Positions 1-13,400 of a DNA stretch of 64,000 nt are shown here, one piece after another. Origin of the DNA: Ligustrum vulgare (taxonomy: Eukaryota; Streptophyta; Magnoliopsida; Lamiales; Oleaceae). The DNA lies in contig OY743183.1 in assembly GCA_963555705.1 (NCBI GenBank), positions 30,291,932 through 30,355,931 on the forward strand, in the 5' to 3' direction. The position numbers were made by a program, and so were the translations under genes. The notes under the pieces were generated by a model. The model worked only from the letters and a program-made list of their open reading frames with translations, was not told the origin of the DNA and searched no databases. How positions within the stretch are numbered: the stretch's first letter is position 1; each line of letters opens with the position of its first letter.

Positions 1-652
1 CTCACTCCCTTGGTTTCTTTACTACTTTTTCTCGGAATTTCTCTCTATCTCTTAAGAAATTCCGGATTCTTGTCATATTTCTTCTTAGTAATATGAAAAG
101 TTTCATTTGGACCTAAAGTAGGAATCTCTTTTAGAAAAACCTAACTTTCATTTTTGAGCTCCTAACAATCTTTTTAGGATTTGGAAAGTCACCAGGATTT
201 CGAACAACAAAAAAGTCATAGCAGCAGATCCATGAGACTTTAAAAATGAGGATACACGGGAATAAAACGTTTTCTTGGGCACATAAAATGGTTTTACCCT
301 CGTTCGTAAAGTTTTTGAATCCTTGAAGAGAGAGACTAGGTAAAATATTCTCTTCAATTCCAAAATATTCACACCAATTTTGAAACCATTTCGGAAAATT
401 ATTTTTACATGATTGAAGGAACAGGATAAACCAAGAAATAATAAGATATCTAAAGAAGAAAACTAAAAAACATCTAGGTAATCCAAGTAATTGAAATGAG
501 GAGAGAAATCTTAACCCTTTGAAAGGTTCATCTTTTTCTCAAAGCTAAGTCCCCAGTCTTCAAATGTCAACAAAAAGAAAAACTGACATTTTTGAAAAAT
601 TGATATGTTGTGGATATTGTTTATTTTGAGTAGGTTGCAGTTATCTTTTGAT
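1..652 (+). repeat. Satellite monomer type A (exemplar)
   Basis: Phase is set arbitrarily at the first base of CTCACTCCC. Type A is recognised by CACTCACTCCC at its start (B and C have TTTCGCTCCC), by CTATCTCTTAAGAAATTCCGG, by GGATTCTTGTC, and by GCAGCAGATCC where B and C have a BamHI site. Further A copies in the left domain start at 1961, 3920, 5229, 10457, 13725, 15685, 17645, 19605, 21565 and 23525. A type-A-like member is also part of the dimers and trimers of the right domain. Confidence 0.9.
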
Positions 653-1304
653 TTCGCTCCCTTGGTTTCTTTACTACTTTTACTCGGAATTTCTCTCTTT
701 CTCTTAAGAAGTTCCGGATTCTCTTCATATTTCTTCTTAGTAATATAAAAAGTTTCATTTGGACCTAAAGTAGGAATCTCCTTTCGAAAAAGCTAACTTT
801 CATTTTTAAGCTCCTAACAATCTTTTTAGGATTGGGTGAGTCACCAGGATTTTGAACAACAAAAAAGTCACAGCAGAGGATCCATGAGACTTTAAAAAAG
901 AGGATAAATTGGAATAAAACGTTTTCTTGGGCACATAAAATGGTTTTTCCCTCGTTCGTAAAGTTTTTGAATCCTTGAAGAGAGAGACTAGGTAAAATAT
1001 TCTCTTCAATTCCAAAATATTCACACCAATTTTGAAACCATTTAGGAAAATTATTTTTACATGATTGAAGGAACAGGATAAACCAAGAAATAATAAGATA
1101 TCTAAAGAAGAAAACTAAAAAGCATCTAGGTAATCCAAGTAATTGAAATGAGGAGAGAAATCTTCACCCTTTGAAAGGTTCATCTTTTTCTCAAAGCTAA
1201 GTCCCCAGTCTTCAAATGTCAACAAAAAGAAAAACTGACATTTTTGAAAAATTGATATGTTGTGGATATTGTTTATTTTGAGTAGGTTGCAGTTATCTTT
1301 TGAT
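653..1304 (+). repeat. Satellite monomer type B (exemplar)
   Basis: Type B starts TTTCGCTCCC. It has CTTTCTCTTAAGAAGTTCCGG, GGATTCTCTTC, the BamHI-containing segment GCAGAGGATCC, and AAAGCTAAGTCCCCAGTC near its end. Like A, it keeps the CAGGATAAACC segment that C lacks. Another copy starts at 2613 and is one base shorter because of GAATCTTGAAG. Confidence 0.88.
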
Positions 1305-1960
1305 TTCGCTCCCTTGGTTTCTTACTACTTTTACCCGGAACTTCTCTCTTTCTCTCAAGAAGTTCCGGATTCTCTTCATATTTCTTCTTAGTAATATTAA
1401 AAGTATCATTTGGACCTAAAGTAGGAATCTCCTTTCGAAAAAGCTAACTTTCATTTTTGAGCTCCTAACAATCTTTTTAGAATTGGGTGAGTCACCAGGA
1501 TTTTGAACAACAAAAAAGTCACAGCAGAGGATCCATGAGACTTTAAAAAAGAGGATAAATTGGAATAAAACGTTTTCTTGGGCACATAAAATGGTTTTTC
1601 CCTCGTTCGTAAAGTTTTTGAATCCTTGAAAAGAGAGACAAGGTTAAATATTCTCTTCAATTCCAAAATATTCACACCAATTTTAAAACCATTTTTGAAA
1701 ATTATTTTAACATGATTGAAGGAACCAAGAAATAATAAAATGTCTAAAGAAGAAAACATTAGAAAAAGCATCTGGGTAATCCAAGTAATTGAAACGAGGA
1801 GAGAAATATTCACCCTTTGAAAAGTTCTACTTTTTCTCGAGCTAAGGGTATTGTCACCAGTCTGCAAATGACAACAAAAAGGCAGACTGACATTTTTGAA
1901 AAATCGATATGTTTAGGATATTGTTTATTTTGAGTAGTTTGCACTTATCTTATGATTTCA
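1305..1960 (+). repeat. Satellite monomer type C (exemplar)
   Basis: Type C is recognised by TTCTTACTACTTTTACCCGG, by loss of the CAGGATAA segment (GGAACCAAGAAATAAT), by AACATTAGAAAAAGCATC, and by TTTCTCGAGCTAAGGG, which contains an XhoI site absent from the A and B exemplars. It carries the longest phantom reading frame of the array on the minus strand. Further left-domain copies follow each B monomer. Confidence 0.88.
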
Positions 1961-4571
1961 CTCACTCCCTTGGTTTCTTTACTACTTTTTCTCGGAATTT
2001 CTCTCTATCTCTTAAGAAATTCCGGATTCTTGTCATATTTCTTCTTAGTAATATGAAAAGTTTCATTTGGACCTAAAGTAGGAATCTCCTTTAGAAAAAC
2101 TTAACTTTCATTTTTGAGCTCCTAACAATCTTTTTAGGATTTGGAAAGTCACCAGGATTTCGAACAACAAAAAAGTCATAGCAGCAGATCCATGATACTT
2201 TAAAAATGAGGATACATGGGAATAAAACGTTTTCTTGGGCACATAAAATGGTTTTTCCCTCGTTCGTAAAGTTTTTGAATCCTTGAAGAGAGAGACTAGG
2301 TAAAATATTCTCTTCAATTCCAAAATATTCACACCAATTTTGAAACCATTTCGGAAAATTATTTTTACATGATTGAAGGAACAGGATAAACCAAGAAATA
2401 ATAAGATATCTAAAGAAGAAAACTAAAAAGCATCTAGGTAATCCAAGTAATTGAAATGAGGAGAGAAATCTTAACCCTTTGAAAGGTTCATCTTTTTCTC
2501 AAAGCTAAGTCCCCAGTCTTCAAATGTCAACAAAAAGAAAAACTGACATTTTTGAAAAATTGATATGTTGTGGATATTGTTTATTTTGAGTAGGTTGCAG
2601 TTATCTTTTGATTTCGCTCCCTTGGTTTCTTTACTACTTTTACTCGGAATTTCTCTCTTTCTCTTAAGAAGTTCCGGATTCTCTTCATATTTCTTCTTAG
2701 TAATATAAAAAGTTTCATTTGGACCTAAAGTAGGAATCTCCTTTCGAAAAAGCTAACTTTCATTTTTGAGCTCCTAACAATCTTTTTAGGATTGGGTGAG
2801 TCACCAGGATTTTGAACAACAAAAAAGTCACAGCAGAGGATCCATGAGACTTTAAAAAAGAGGATAAATTGGAATAAAACGTTTTCTTGGGCACATAAAA
2901 TGGTTTTTCCCTCGTTCGTAAAGTTTTTGAATCTTGAAGAGAGAGACTAGGTAAAATATTCTCTTCAATTCCAAAATATTCAAACCAATTTTGAAACCAT
3001 TTCGGAAAATTGTTTTTACATGATTCAAGGAACAGGATAATTCAAGAAATAATAAGATATCTAAAGAAGAAAACTAAAAAGCATCTAGGTAATCCAAGTA
3101 ATTGAAATGAGGAGAGAAATCTTCACCCTTTGAAAGGTTCATCTTTTTCTCAAAGCTAAGTCCCCAGTCTTCAAATGACAACAAAAATGCAAAATGACAT
3201 TTTTAAAAAATCGATATGTTGAGGATATTGTTTATTTTGAGTAGGTTGCAGTTATCTTTTGATTTCGCTCCCTTGGTTTCTTACTACTTTTACCCGGAAC
3301 TTCTCTCTTTCTCTCAAGAAGTTCCGGATTCTCTTCATATTTCTTCTTAGTAATATTAAAAGTATCATTTGGACCTAAAGTAGGAATCTCCTTTCGAAAA
3401 AGCTAACTTTCATTTTTGAGCTCTTAACAATCTTTTTAGAATTGGGTGAGTCACCAGGATTTTGAACAACAAAAAAGTCACAGCAGAGGATCCATGAGAC
3501 TTTAAAAAAGAGGATAAATTGGAATAAAACGTTTTCTTGGGCACATAAAATGATTTTTCCCTCGTTCGTAAAGTTTTTGAATCCTTGAAAAGAGAGACAG
3601 GGTTAAATATTCTCTTCAATTCCAAAATATTCACACCAATTTTAAAACCATTTTTGAAAATTATTTTAACATGATTGAAGGAACCAAGAAATAATAAAAT
3701 GTCTAAAGAAGAAAACATTAGAAAAAGCATCTGGGTAATCCAAGTAATTGAAACGAGGAGAGAAATATTCACCCTTTGAAAAGTTCTACTTTTTCTCGAG
3801 CTAAGGGTATTGTCACCAGTCTGCAAATGACAACAAAAAGGCAGACTGACATTTTTGAAAAATCGATATGTTTAGGATATTGTTTATTTTGAGTAGTTTG
3901 CACTTATCTTATGATTTCACTCACTCCCTTGGTTTCTTTACTACTTTTTCTCGGAATTTCTCTCTATCTCTTAAGAAATTCCGGATTCTTGTCATATTTC
4001 TTCTTAGTAATATGAAAAGTTTCATTTGGACCTAAAGTAGGAATCTCCTTTAGAAAAACTTAACTTTCATTTTTGAGCTCCTAACAATCTTTTTAGGATT
4101 TGGAAAGTCACCAGGATTTCGAACAACAAAAAAGTCATAGCAGCAGATCCATGATACTTTAAAAATGAGGATACATGGGAATAAAACGTTTTCTTGGGCA
4201 CATAAAATGGTTTTTCCCTCGTTCGTAAAGTTTTTGAATCCTTGAAGAGAGAGACTAGGTAAAATATTCTCTTCAATTCCAAAATATTCACACCAATTTT
4301 GAAACCATTTCGGAAAATTATTTTTACATGATTGAAGGAACAGGATAAACCAAGAAATAATAAGATATCTAAAGAAGAAAACTAAAAAGCATCTAGGTAA
4401 TCCAAGTAATTGAAATGAGGAGAGAAATCTTAACCCTTTGAAAGGTTCATCTTTTTCTCAAAGCTAAGTCCCCAGTCTTCAAATGTCAACAAAAAGAAAA
4501 ACTGACATTTTTGAAAAATTGATATGTTGTGGATATTGTTTATTTTGAGTAGGTTGCAGTTATCTTTTGAT

Positions 4572-5228
4572 TTCGCTCCCTTGGTTTCTTTACTACTTTT
4601 ACTCGGAATTTCTCTCTTTCTCTCAAGAAGTTCCGGATTCTCTTCATATTTCTTCTTAGTAATATAAAAAGTTTCATTTGGACCTAAAGTAGGAATCTCC
4701 TTTCGAAAAAGCTAACTTTCATTTTTGAGCTCCTAACAATCTTTTTAGGATTGGGTGAGTCACCAGGATTTTGAACAACAAAAAAGTCACAGCAGAGGAT
4801 CCATGAGACTTTAAAAAAGAGGATAAATTGGAATAAAACGTTTTCTTGGGCACATAAAATGATTTTTCCCTCGTTCGTAAAGTTTTTGAATCCTTGAAAA
4901 GAGAGACAGGGTTAAATATTCTCTTCAATTCCAAAATATTCACACCAATTTTAAAACCATTTTTGAAAATTATTTTAACATGATTGAAGGAACCAAGAAA
5001 TAAAAAAATGTCTAAAGAAGAAAACATTAGAAAAAGCATCTGGGTAATCCAAGTAATTGAAACGAGGAGAGAAATATTCACCCTTTGAAAAGTTCTACTT
5101 TTTCTCGAGCTAAGGGTATTGTCCCCAGTCTGCAAATGACAACAAAAAGGCAAACTGACATTTTTGAAAAATCGATATGTTCAGGATATTGTTTATTTTG
5201 AGTAGTTTGCACTTATCTTATGATTTCA
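4572..5228 (+). repeat. Chimeric B/C satellite monomer, first copy
   Basis: The monomer starts as B (TTTACTACTTTTACTCGG, AATATAAAAAGTTTC, AGGATTGGGTG). It continues as C from about 4750-4860 onward (CATAAAATGATTTTTCCC, GAGAGACAGGGTTAAAT, no CAGGATAA segment, TTTCTCGAGC). B and C fused at homologous positions in this way would remove exactly one monomer from a trimer, giving the local 1309-bp dimer. Confidence 0.85.
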
Positions 5229-8200
5229 CTCACTCCCTTGGTTTCTTTACTGCTTTTTCTAGGAATTTCTCTCTATCTCTTAAGAAATTCCGGATTCTTG
5301 TCATATTTCTTCTTAGTAATATGAAAAGTTTCATTTGGACCTAAAGTAGGAATCTCTTTTAGAAAAACCTAACTTTCATTTTTGAGCTCCTAACAATCTT
5401 TTTAGGATTTGGAAAGTCACCAGGATTTCGAACAACAAAAAAGTCATAGCAGCAGATCCATGAGACTTTAAAAATGAGGATACACGGGAATAAAACGTTT
5501 TCTTGGGCACATAAAATGGTTTTACCCTCGTTCGTAAAGTTTTTGAATCCTTGAAGAGAGAGACTAGGTAAAATATTCTCTTCAATTCCAAAATATTCAC
5601 ACCAATTTTGAAACCATTTCGGAAAATTATTTTTACCTGATTGAAGGAACAGGATAAAACAAGAAATAATAAGATATCTAAAGAAGAAAACTAAAAAGCA
5701 TCTAGGTAATCCAAGTAATTGAAATGAGGAGAGAAATCTTAACCCTTTGAAAGGTTCATCTTTTTCTCAAAGCTAAGTCCCCAGTCTTCAAATGTCAACA
5801 AAAAGAAAAACTGACATTTTTGAAAAATTGATATGTTGTGGATATTGTTTATTTTGAGTAGGTTGCAGTTATCTTTTGATTTCGCTCCCTTGGTTTCTTT
5901 ACTACTTTTACTCGGAATTTCTCTCTTTCTCTTAAGAAGTTCCGGATTCTCTTCATATTTCTTCTTAGTAATATAAAAAGTTTCATTTGGACCTAAAGTA
6001 GGAATCTCCTTTCGAAAAAGCTAACTTTCATTTTTAAGCTCCTAACAATCTTTTTAGGATTGGGTGAGTCACCAGGATTTTGAACAACAAAAAAGTCACA
6101 GCAGAGGATCCATGAGACTTTAAAAAAGAGGATAAATTGGAATAAAACGTTTTCTTGGGCACATAAAATGGTTTTTCCCTCGTTCGTAAAGTTTTTGAAT
6201 CCTTGAAGAGAGAGACTAGGTAAAATATTCTCTTCAATTCCAAAATATTCACACCAATTTTGAAACCATTTAGGAAAATTATTTTTACATGATTGAAGGA
6301 ACAGGATAAACCAAGAAATAATAAGATATCTAAAGAAGAAAACTAAAAAGCATCTAGGTAATCCAAGTAATTGAAATGAGGAGAGAAATCTTCACCCTTT
6401 GAAAGGTTCATCTTTTTCTCAAAGCTAAGTCCCCAGTCTTCAAATGTCAACAAAAAGAAAAACTGACATTTTTGAAAAATTGATATGTTGTGGATATTGT
6501 TTATTTTGAGTAGGTTGCAGTTATCTTTTGATTTCGCTCCCTTGGTTTCTTACTACTTTTACCCGGAACTTCTCTCTTTCTCTCAAGAAGTTCCGGATTC
6601 TCTTCATATTTCTTCTTAGTAATATTAAAAGTATCATTTGGACCTAAAGTAGGAATCTCCTTTCGAAAAAGCTAACTTTCATTTTTGAGCTCCTAACAAT
6701 CTTTTTAGAATTGGGTGAGTCACCAGGATTTTGAACAACAAAAAAGTCACAGCAGAGGATCCATGAGACTTTAAAAAAGAGGATAAATTGGAATAAAACG
6801 TTTTCTTGGGCACATAAAATGGTTTTTCCCTCGTTCGTAAAGTTTTTGAATCCTTGAAAAGAGAGACAGGGTTAAATATTCTCTTCAATTCCAAAATATT
6901 CACACCAATTTTAAAACCATTTTTGAAAATTATTTTAACATGATTGAAGGAACCAAGAAATAATAAAATGTCTAAAGAAGAAAACATTAGAAAAAGCATC
7001 TGGGTAATCCAAGTAATTGAAACGAGGAGAGAAATATTCACCCTTTGAAAAGTTCTACTTTTTCTCGAGCTAAGGGTATTGTCACCAGTCTGCAAATGAC
7101 AACAAAAAGGCAGACTGACATTTTTGAAAAATCGATATGTTTAGGATATTGTTTATTTTGAGTAGTTTGCACTTATCTTATGATTTCACTCACTCCCTTG
7201 GTTTCTTTACTACTTTTTCTCAGAATTTCTCTCTATCTCTTAAGAAATTCCGGATTCTTGTCATATTTCTTCTTAGTAATATGAAAAGTTTCATTTGGAC
7301 CTAAAGTAGGAATCTCCTTTAGAAAAACTTAACTTTCATTTTTGAGCTCCTAACAATCTTTTTAGGATTTGGAAAGTCACCAGGATTTCGAACAACAAAA
7401 AAGTCATAGCAGCAGATCCATGATACTTTAAAAATGAGGATACATGGGAATAAAACGTTTTCTTGGGCACATAAAATGGTTTTTCCCTCGTTCGTAAAGT
7501 TTTTGAATCCTTGAAGAGAGAGACTAGGTAAAATATTCTCTTCAATTCCAAAATATTCACACCAATTTTGAAACCATTTCGGAAAATTATTTTTACATGA
7601 TTGAAGGAACAGGATAAACCAAGAAATAATAAGATATCTAAAGAAGAAAACTAAAAAGCATCTAGGTAATCCAAGTAATTGAAATGAGGAGAGAAATCTT
7701 AACCCTTTGAAAGGTTCATCTTTTTCTCAAAGCTAAGTCCCCAGTCTTCAAATGTCAACAAAAAGAAAAACTGACATTTTTGAAAAATTGATATGTTGTG
7801 GATATTGTTTATTTTGAGTAGGTTGCAGTTATCTTTTGATTTCGCTCCCTTGGTTTCTTTACTACTTTTACTCGGAATTTCTCTCTTTCTCTTAAGAAGT
7901 TCCGGATTCTCTTCATATTTCTTCTTAGTAATATAAAAAGTTTCATTTGGACCTAAAGTAGGAATCTCCTTTCGAAAAAGCTAACTTTCATTTTTGAGCT
8001 CCTAACAATCTTTTTAGGATTGGGTGAGTCACCAGGATTTTGAACAACAAAAAAGTCACAGCAGAGGATCCATGAGACTTTAAAAAAGAGGATAAATTGG
8101 AATAAAACGTTTTCTTGGGCACATAAAATGGTTTTTCCCTCGTTCGTAAAGTTTTTGAATCTTGAAGAGAGAGACTAGGTAAAATATTCTCTTCAATTCC

Positions 8201-10456
8201 AAAATATTCAAACCAATTTTGAAACCATTTCGGAAAATTGTTTTTACATGATTCAAGGAACAGGATAATTCAAGAAATAATAAGATATCTAAAGAAGAAA
8301 ACTAAAAAGCATCTAGGTAATCCAAGTAATTGAAATGAGGAGAGAAATCTTCACCCTTTGAAAGGTTCATCTTTTTCTCAAAGCTAAGTCCCCAGTCTTC
8401 AAATGACAACAAAAATGCAAAATGACATTTTTAAAAAATCGATATGTTGAGGATATTGTTTATTTTGAGTAGGTTGCAGTTATCTTTTGATTTCGCTCCC
8501 TTGGTTTCTTACTACTTTTACCCGGAACTTCTCTCTTTCTCTCAAGAAGTTCCGGATTCTCTTCATATTTCTTCTTAGTAATATTAAAAGTATCATTTGG
8601 ACCTAAAGTAGGAATCTCCTTTCGAAAAAGCTAACTTTCATTTTTGAGCTCTTAACAATCTTTTTAGAATTGGGTGAGTCACCAGGATTTTGAACAACAA
8701 AAAAGTCACAGCAGAGGATCCATGAGACTTTAAAAAAGAGGATAAATTGGAATAAAACGTTTTCTTGGGCACATAAAATGATTTTTCCCTCGTTCGTAAA
8801 GTTTTTGAATCCTTGAAAAGAGAGACAGGGTTAAATATTCTCTTCAATTCCAAAATATTCACACCAATTTTAAAACCATTTTTGAAAATTATTTTAACAT
8901 GATTGAAGGAACCAAGAAATAATAAAATGTCTAAAGAAGAAAACATTAGAAAAAGCATCTGGGTAATCCAAGTAATTGAAACGAGGAGAGAAATATTCAC
9001 CCTTTGAAAAGTTCTACTTTTTCTCGAGCTAAGGGTATTGTCACCAGTCTGCAAATGACAACAAAAAGGCAGACTGACATTTTTGAAAAATCGATATGTT
9101 TAGGATATTGTTTATTTTGAGTAGTTTGCACTTATCTTATGATTTCACTCACTCCCTTGGTTTCTTTACTACTTTTTCTCGGAATTTCTCTCTATCTCTT
9201 AAGAAATTCCGGATTCTTGTCATATTTCTTCTTAGTAATATGAAAAGTTTCATTTGGACCTAAAGTAGGAATCTCCTTTAGAAAAACTTAACTTTCATTT
9301 TTGAGCTCCTAACAATCTTTTTAGGATTTGGAAAGTCACCAGGATTTCGAACAACAAAAAAGTCATAGCAGCAGATCCATGATACTTTAAAAATGAGGAT
9401 ACATGGGAATAAAACGTTTTCTTGGGCACATAAAATGGTTTTTCCCTCGTTCGTAAAGTTTTTGAATCCTTGAAGAGAGAGACTAGGTAAAATATTCTCT
9501 TCAATTCCAAAATATTCACACCAATTTTGAAACCATTTCGGAAAATTATTTTTACATGATTGAAGGAACAGGATAAACCAAGAAATAATAAGATATCTAA
9601 AGAAGAAAACTAAAAAGCATCTAGGTAATCCAAGTAATTGAAATGAGGAGAGAAATCTTAACCCTTTGAAAGGTTCATCTTTTTCTCAAAGCTAAGTCCC
9701 CAGTCTTCAAATGTCAACAAAAAGAAAAACTGACATTTTTGAAAAATTGATATGTTGTGGATATTGTTTATTTTGAGTAGGTTGCAGTTATCTTTTGATT
9801 TCGCTCCCTTGGTTTCTTTACTACTTTTACTCGGAATTTCTCTCTTTCTCTCAAGAAGTTCCGGATTCTCTTCATATTTCTTCTTAGTAATATAAAAAGT
9901 TTCATTTGGACCTAAAGTAGGAATCTCCTTTCGAAAAAGCTAACTTTCATTTTTGAGCTCCTAACAATCTTTTTAGGATTGGGTGAGTCACCAGGATTTT
10001 GAACAACAAAAAAGTCACAGCAGAGGATCCATGAGACTTTAAAAAAGAGGATAAATTGGAATAAAACGTTTTCTTGGGCACATAAAATGATTTTTCCCTC
10101 GTTCGTAAAGTTTTTGAATCCTTGAAAAGAGAGACAGGGTTAAATATTCTCTTCAATTCCAAAATATTCACACCAATTTTAAAACCATTTTTGAAAATTA
10201 TTTTAACATGATTGAAGGAACCAAGAAATAAAAAAATGTCTAAAGAAGAAAACATTAGAAAAAGCATCTGGGTAATCCAAGTAATTGAAACGAGGAGAGA
10301 AATATTCACCCTTTGAAAAGTTCTACTTTTTCTCGAGCTAAGGGTATTGTCCCCAGTCTGCAAATGACAACAAAAAGGCAAACTGACATTTTTGAAAAAT
10401 CGATATGTTCAGGATATTGTTTATTTTGAGTAGTTTGCACTTATCTTATGATTTCA
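5229..10456 (+). repeat. Second-order HOR, 8-mer unit, copy 2
   Basis: This has the same eight-monomer order and 5228-bp length as copy 1, with monomer spacings reproduced to the base. Only scattered single-base differences were seen, for example ACTGCTTTTTCTAGG at 5250 against ACTACTTTTTCTCGG at 22. The chimeric monomer that closes it lies at 9800-10456. Confidence 0.9.
9800..10456 (+). repeat. Chimeric B/C satellite monomer, second copy
   Basis: This has the same B-to-C switch as the copy at 4572, exactly 5228 bp downstream, including the private AAATAAAAAAATGTC variant. It descends from the same crossover and was carried along by amplification of the 8-mer. Confidence 0.85.
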
Positions 10457-13400
10457 CTCACTCCCTTGGTTTCTTTACTGCTTTTTCTAGGAATTTCTCT
10501 CTATCTCTTAAGAAATTCCGGATTCTTGTCATATTTCTTCTTAGTAATATGAAAAGTTTCATTTGGACCTAAAGTAGGAATCTCCTTTAGAAAAACTTAA
10601 CTTTCATTTTTGAGCTCCTAACAATCTTTTTAGGATTTGGAAAGTCACCAGGATTTCGAACAACAAAAAAGTCATAGCAGCAGATCCATGATACTTTAAA
10701 AATGAGGATACATGGGAATAAAACGTTTTCTTGGGCACATAAAATGGTTTTTCCCTCGTTCGTAAAGTTTTTGAATCCTTGAAGAGAGAGACTAGGTAAA
10801 ATATTCTCTTCAATTCCAAAATATTCACACCAATTTTGAAACCATTTCGGAAAATTATTTTTACATGATTGAAGGAACAGGATAAACCAAGAAATAATAA
10901 GATATCTAAAGAAGAAAACTAAAAAGCATCTAGGTAATCCAAGTAATTGAAATGAGGAGAGAAATCTTAACCCTTTGAAAGGTTCATCTTTTTCTCAAAG
11001 CTAAGTCCCCAGTCTTCAAATGTCAACAAAAAGAAAAACTGACATTTTTGAAAAATTGATATGTTGTGGATATTGTTTATTTTGAGTAGGTTGCAGTTAT
11101 CTTTTGATTTCGCTCCCTTGGTTTCTTTACTACTTTTACTCGGAATTTCTCTCTTTCTCTTAAGAAGTTCCGGATTCTCTTCATATTTCTTCTTAGTAAT
11201 ATAAAAAGTTTCATTTGGACCTAAAGTAGGAATCTCCTTTCGAAAAAGCTAACTTTCATTTTTGAGCTCCTAACAATCTTTTTAGGATTGGGTGAGTCAC
11301 CAGGATTTTGAACAACAAAAAAGTCACAGCAGAGGATCCATGAGACTTTAAAAAAGAGGATAAATTGGAATAAAACGTTTTCTTGGGCACATAAAATGGT
11401 TTTTCCCTCGTTCGTAAAGTTTTTGAATCTTGAAGAGAGAGACTAGGTAAAATATTCTCTTCAATTCCAAAATATTCAAACCAATTTTGAAACCATTTCG
11501 GAAAATTGTTTTTACATGATTCAAGGAACAGGATAATTCAAGAAATAATAAGATATCTAAAGAAGAAAACTAAAAAGCATCTAGGTAATCCAAGTAATTG
11601 AAATGAGGAGAGAAATCTTCACCCTTTGAAAGGTTCATCTTTTTCTCAAAGCTAAGTCCCCAGTCTTCAAATGACAACAAAAATGCAAAATGACATTTTT
11701 AAAAAATCGATATGTTGAGGATATTGTTTATTTTGAGTAGGTTGCAGTTATCTTTTGATTTCGCTCCCTTGGTTTCTTACTACTTTTACCCGGAACTTCT
11801 CTCTTTCTCTCAAGAAGTTCCGGATTCTCTTCATATTTCTTCTTAGTAATATTAAAAGTATCATTTGGACCTAAAGTAGGAATCTCCTTTCGAAAAAGCT
11901 AACTTTCATTTTTGAGCTCTTAACAATCTTTTTAGAATTGGGTGAGTCACCAGGATTTTGAACAACAAAAAAGTCACAGCAGAGGATCCATGAGACTTTA
12001 AAAAAGAGGATAAATTGGAATAAAACGTTTTCTTGGGCACATAAAATGATTTTTCCCTCGTTCGTAAAGTTTTTGAATCCTTGAAAAGAGAGACAGGGTT
12101 AAATATTCTCTTCAATTCCAAAATATTCACACCAATTTTAAAACCATTTTTGAAAATTATTTTAACATGATTGAAGGAACCAAGAAATAATAAAATGTCT
12201 AAAGAAGAAAACATTAGAAAAAGCATCTGGGTAATCCAAGTAATTGAAACGAGGAGAGAAATATTCACCCTTTGAAAAGTTCTACTTTTTCTCGAGCTAA
12301 GGGTATTGTCACCAGTCTGCAAATGACAACAAAAAGGCAGACTGACATTTTTGAAAAATCGATATGTTTAGGATATTGTTTATTTTGAGTAGTTTGCACT
12401 TATCTTATGATTTCACTCACTCCCTTGGTTTCTTTACTACTTTTTCTCGGAATTTCTCTCTATCTCTTAAGAAATTCCGGATTCTTGTCATATTTCTTCT
12501 TAGTAATATGAAAAGTTTCATTTGGACCTAAAGTAGGAATCTCCTTTAGAAAAACTTAACTTTCATTTTTGAGCTCCTAACAATCTTTTTAGGATTTGGA
12601 AAGTCACCAGGATTTCGAACAACAAAAAAGTCATAGCAGCAGATCCATGATACTTTAAAAATGAGGATACATGGGAATAAAACGTTTTCTTGGGCACATA
12701 AAATGGTTTTTCCCTCGTTCGTAAAGTTTTTGAATCCTTGAAGAGAGAGACTAGGTAAAATATTCTCTTCAATTCCAAAATATTCACACCAATTTTGAAA
12801 CCATTTCGGAAAATTATTTTTACATGATTGAAGGAACAGGATAAACCAAGAAATAATAAGATATCTAAAGAAGAAAACTAAAAAGCATCTAGGTAATCCA
12901 AGTAATTGAAATGAGGAGAGAAATCTTAACCCTTTGAAAGGTTCATCTTTTTCTCAAAGCTAAGTCCCCAGTCTTCAAATGTCAACAAAAAGAAAAACTG
13001 ACATTTTTGAAAAATTGATATGTTGTGGATATTGTTTATTTTGAGTAGGTTGCAGTTATCTTTTGATTTCGCTCCCTTGGTTTCTTTACTACTTTTACTC
13101 GGAATTTCTCTCTTTCTCTCAAGAAGTTCCGGATTCTCTTCATATTTCTTCTTAGTAATATAAAAAGTTTCATTTGGACCTAAAGTAGGAATCTCCTTTC
13201 GAAAAAGCTAACTTTCATTTTTGAGCTCCTAACAATCTTTTTAGGATTGGGTGAGTCACCAGGATTTTGAACAACAAAAAAGTCACAGCAGAGGATCCAT
13301 GAGACTTTAAAAAAGAGGATAAATTGGAATAAAACGTTTTCTTGGGCACATAAAATGGTTTTTCCCTCGTTCGTAAAGTTTTTGAATCCTTGAAAAGAGA

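Larger units (their letters stand above)
1..5228 (+). repeat. Second-order HOR, 8-mer unit, copy 1
   Basis: Eight monomers in the order A(1) B(653) C(1305) A(1961) B(2613) C(3264) A(3920) B/C chimera(4572). The unit is two trimers of 1960 and 1959 bp plus a 1309-bp dimer, 5228 bp in all. The next copy begins at 5229 with the same order and shared private variants, such as the A monomer at the unit start with AGACTTTAAAAATGAGG followed by ACACGGG. Position 1 is the window edge, so the true unit phase and upstream copies are unknown. Confidence 0.9.

Noticed and set aside
280..310. CENP-B box-like site around CTCGTTCGTAAAG in each monomer
   Set aside because: The second half of the motif (CGGG at the required spacing) is absent; only TTCG matches.
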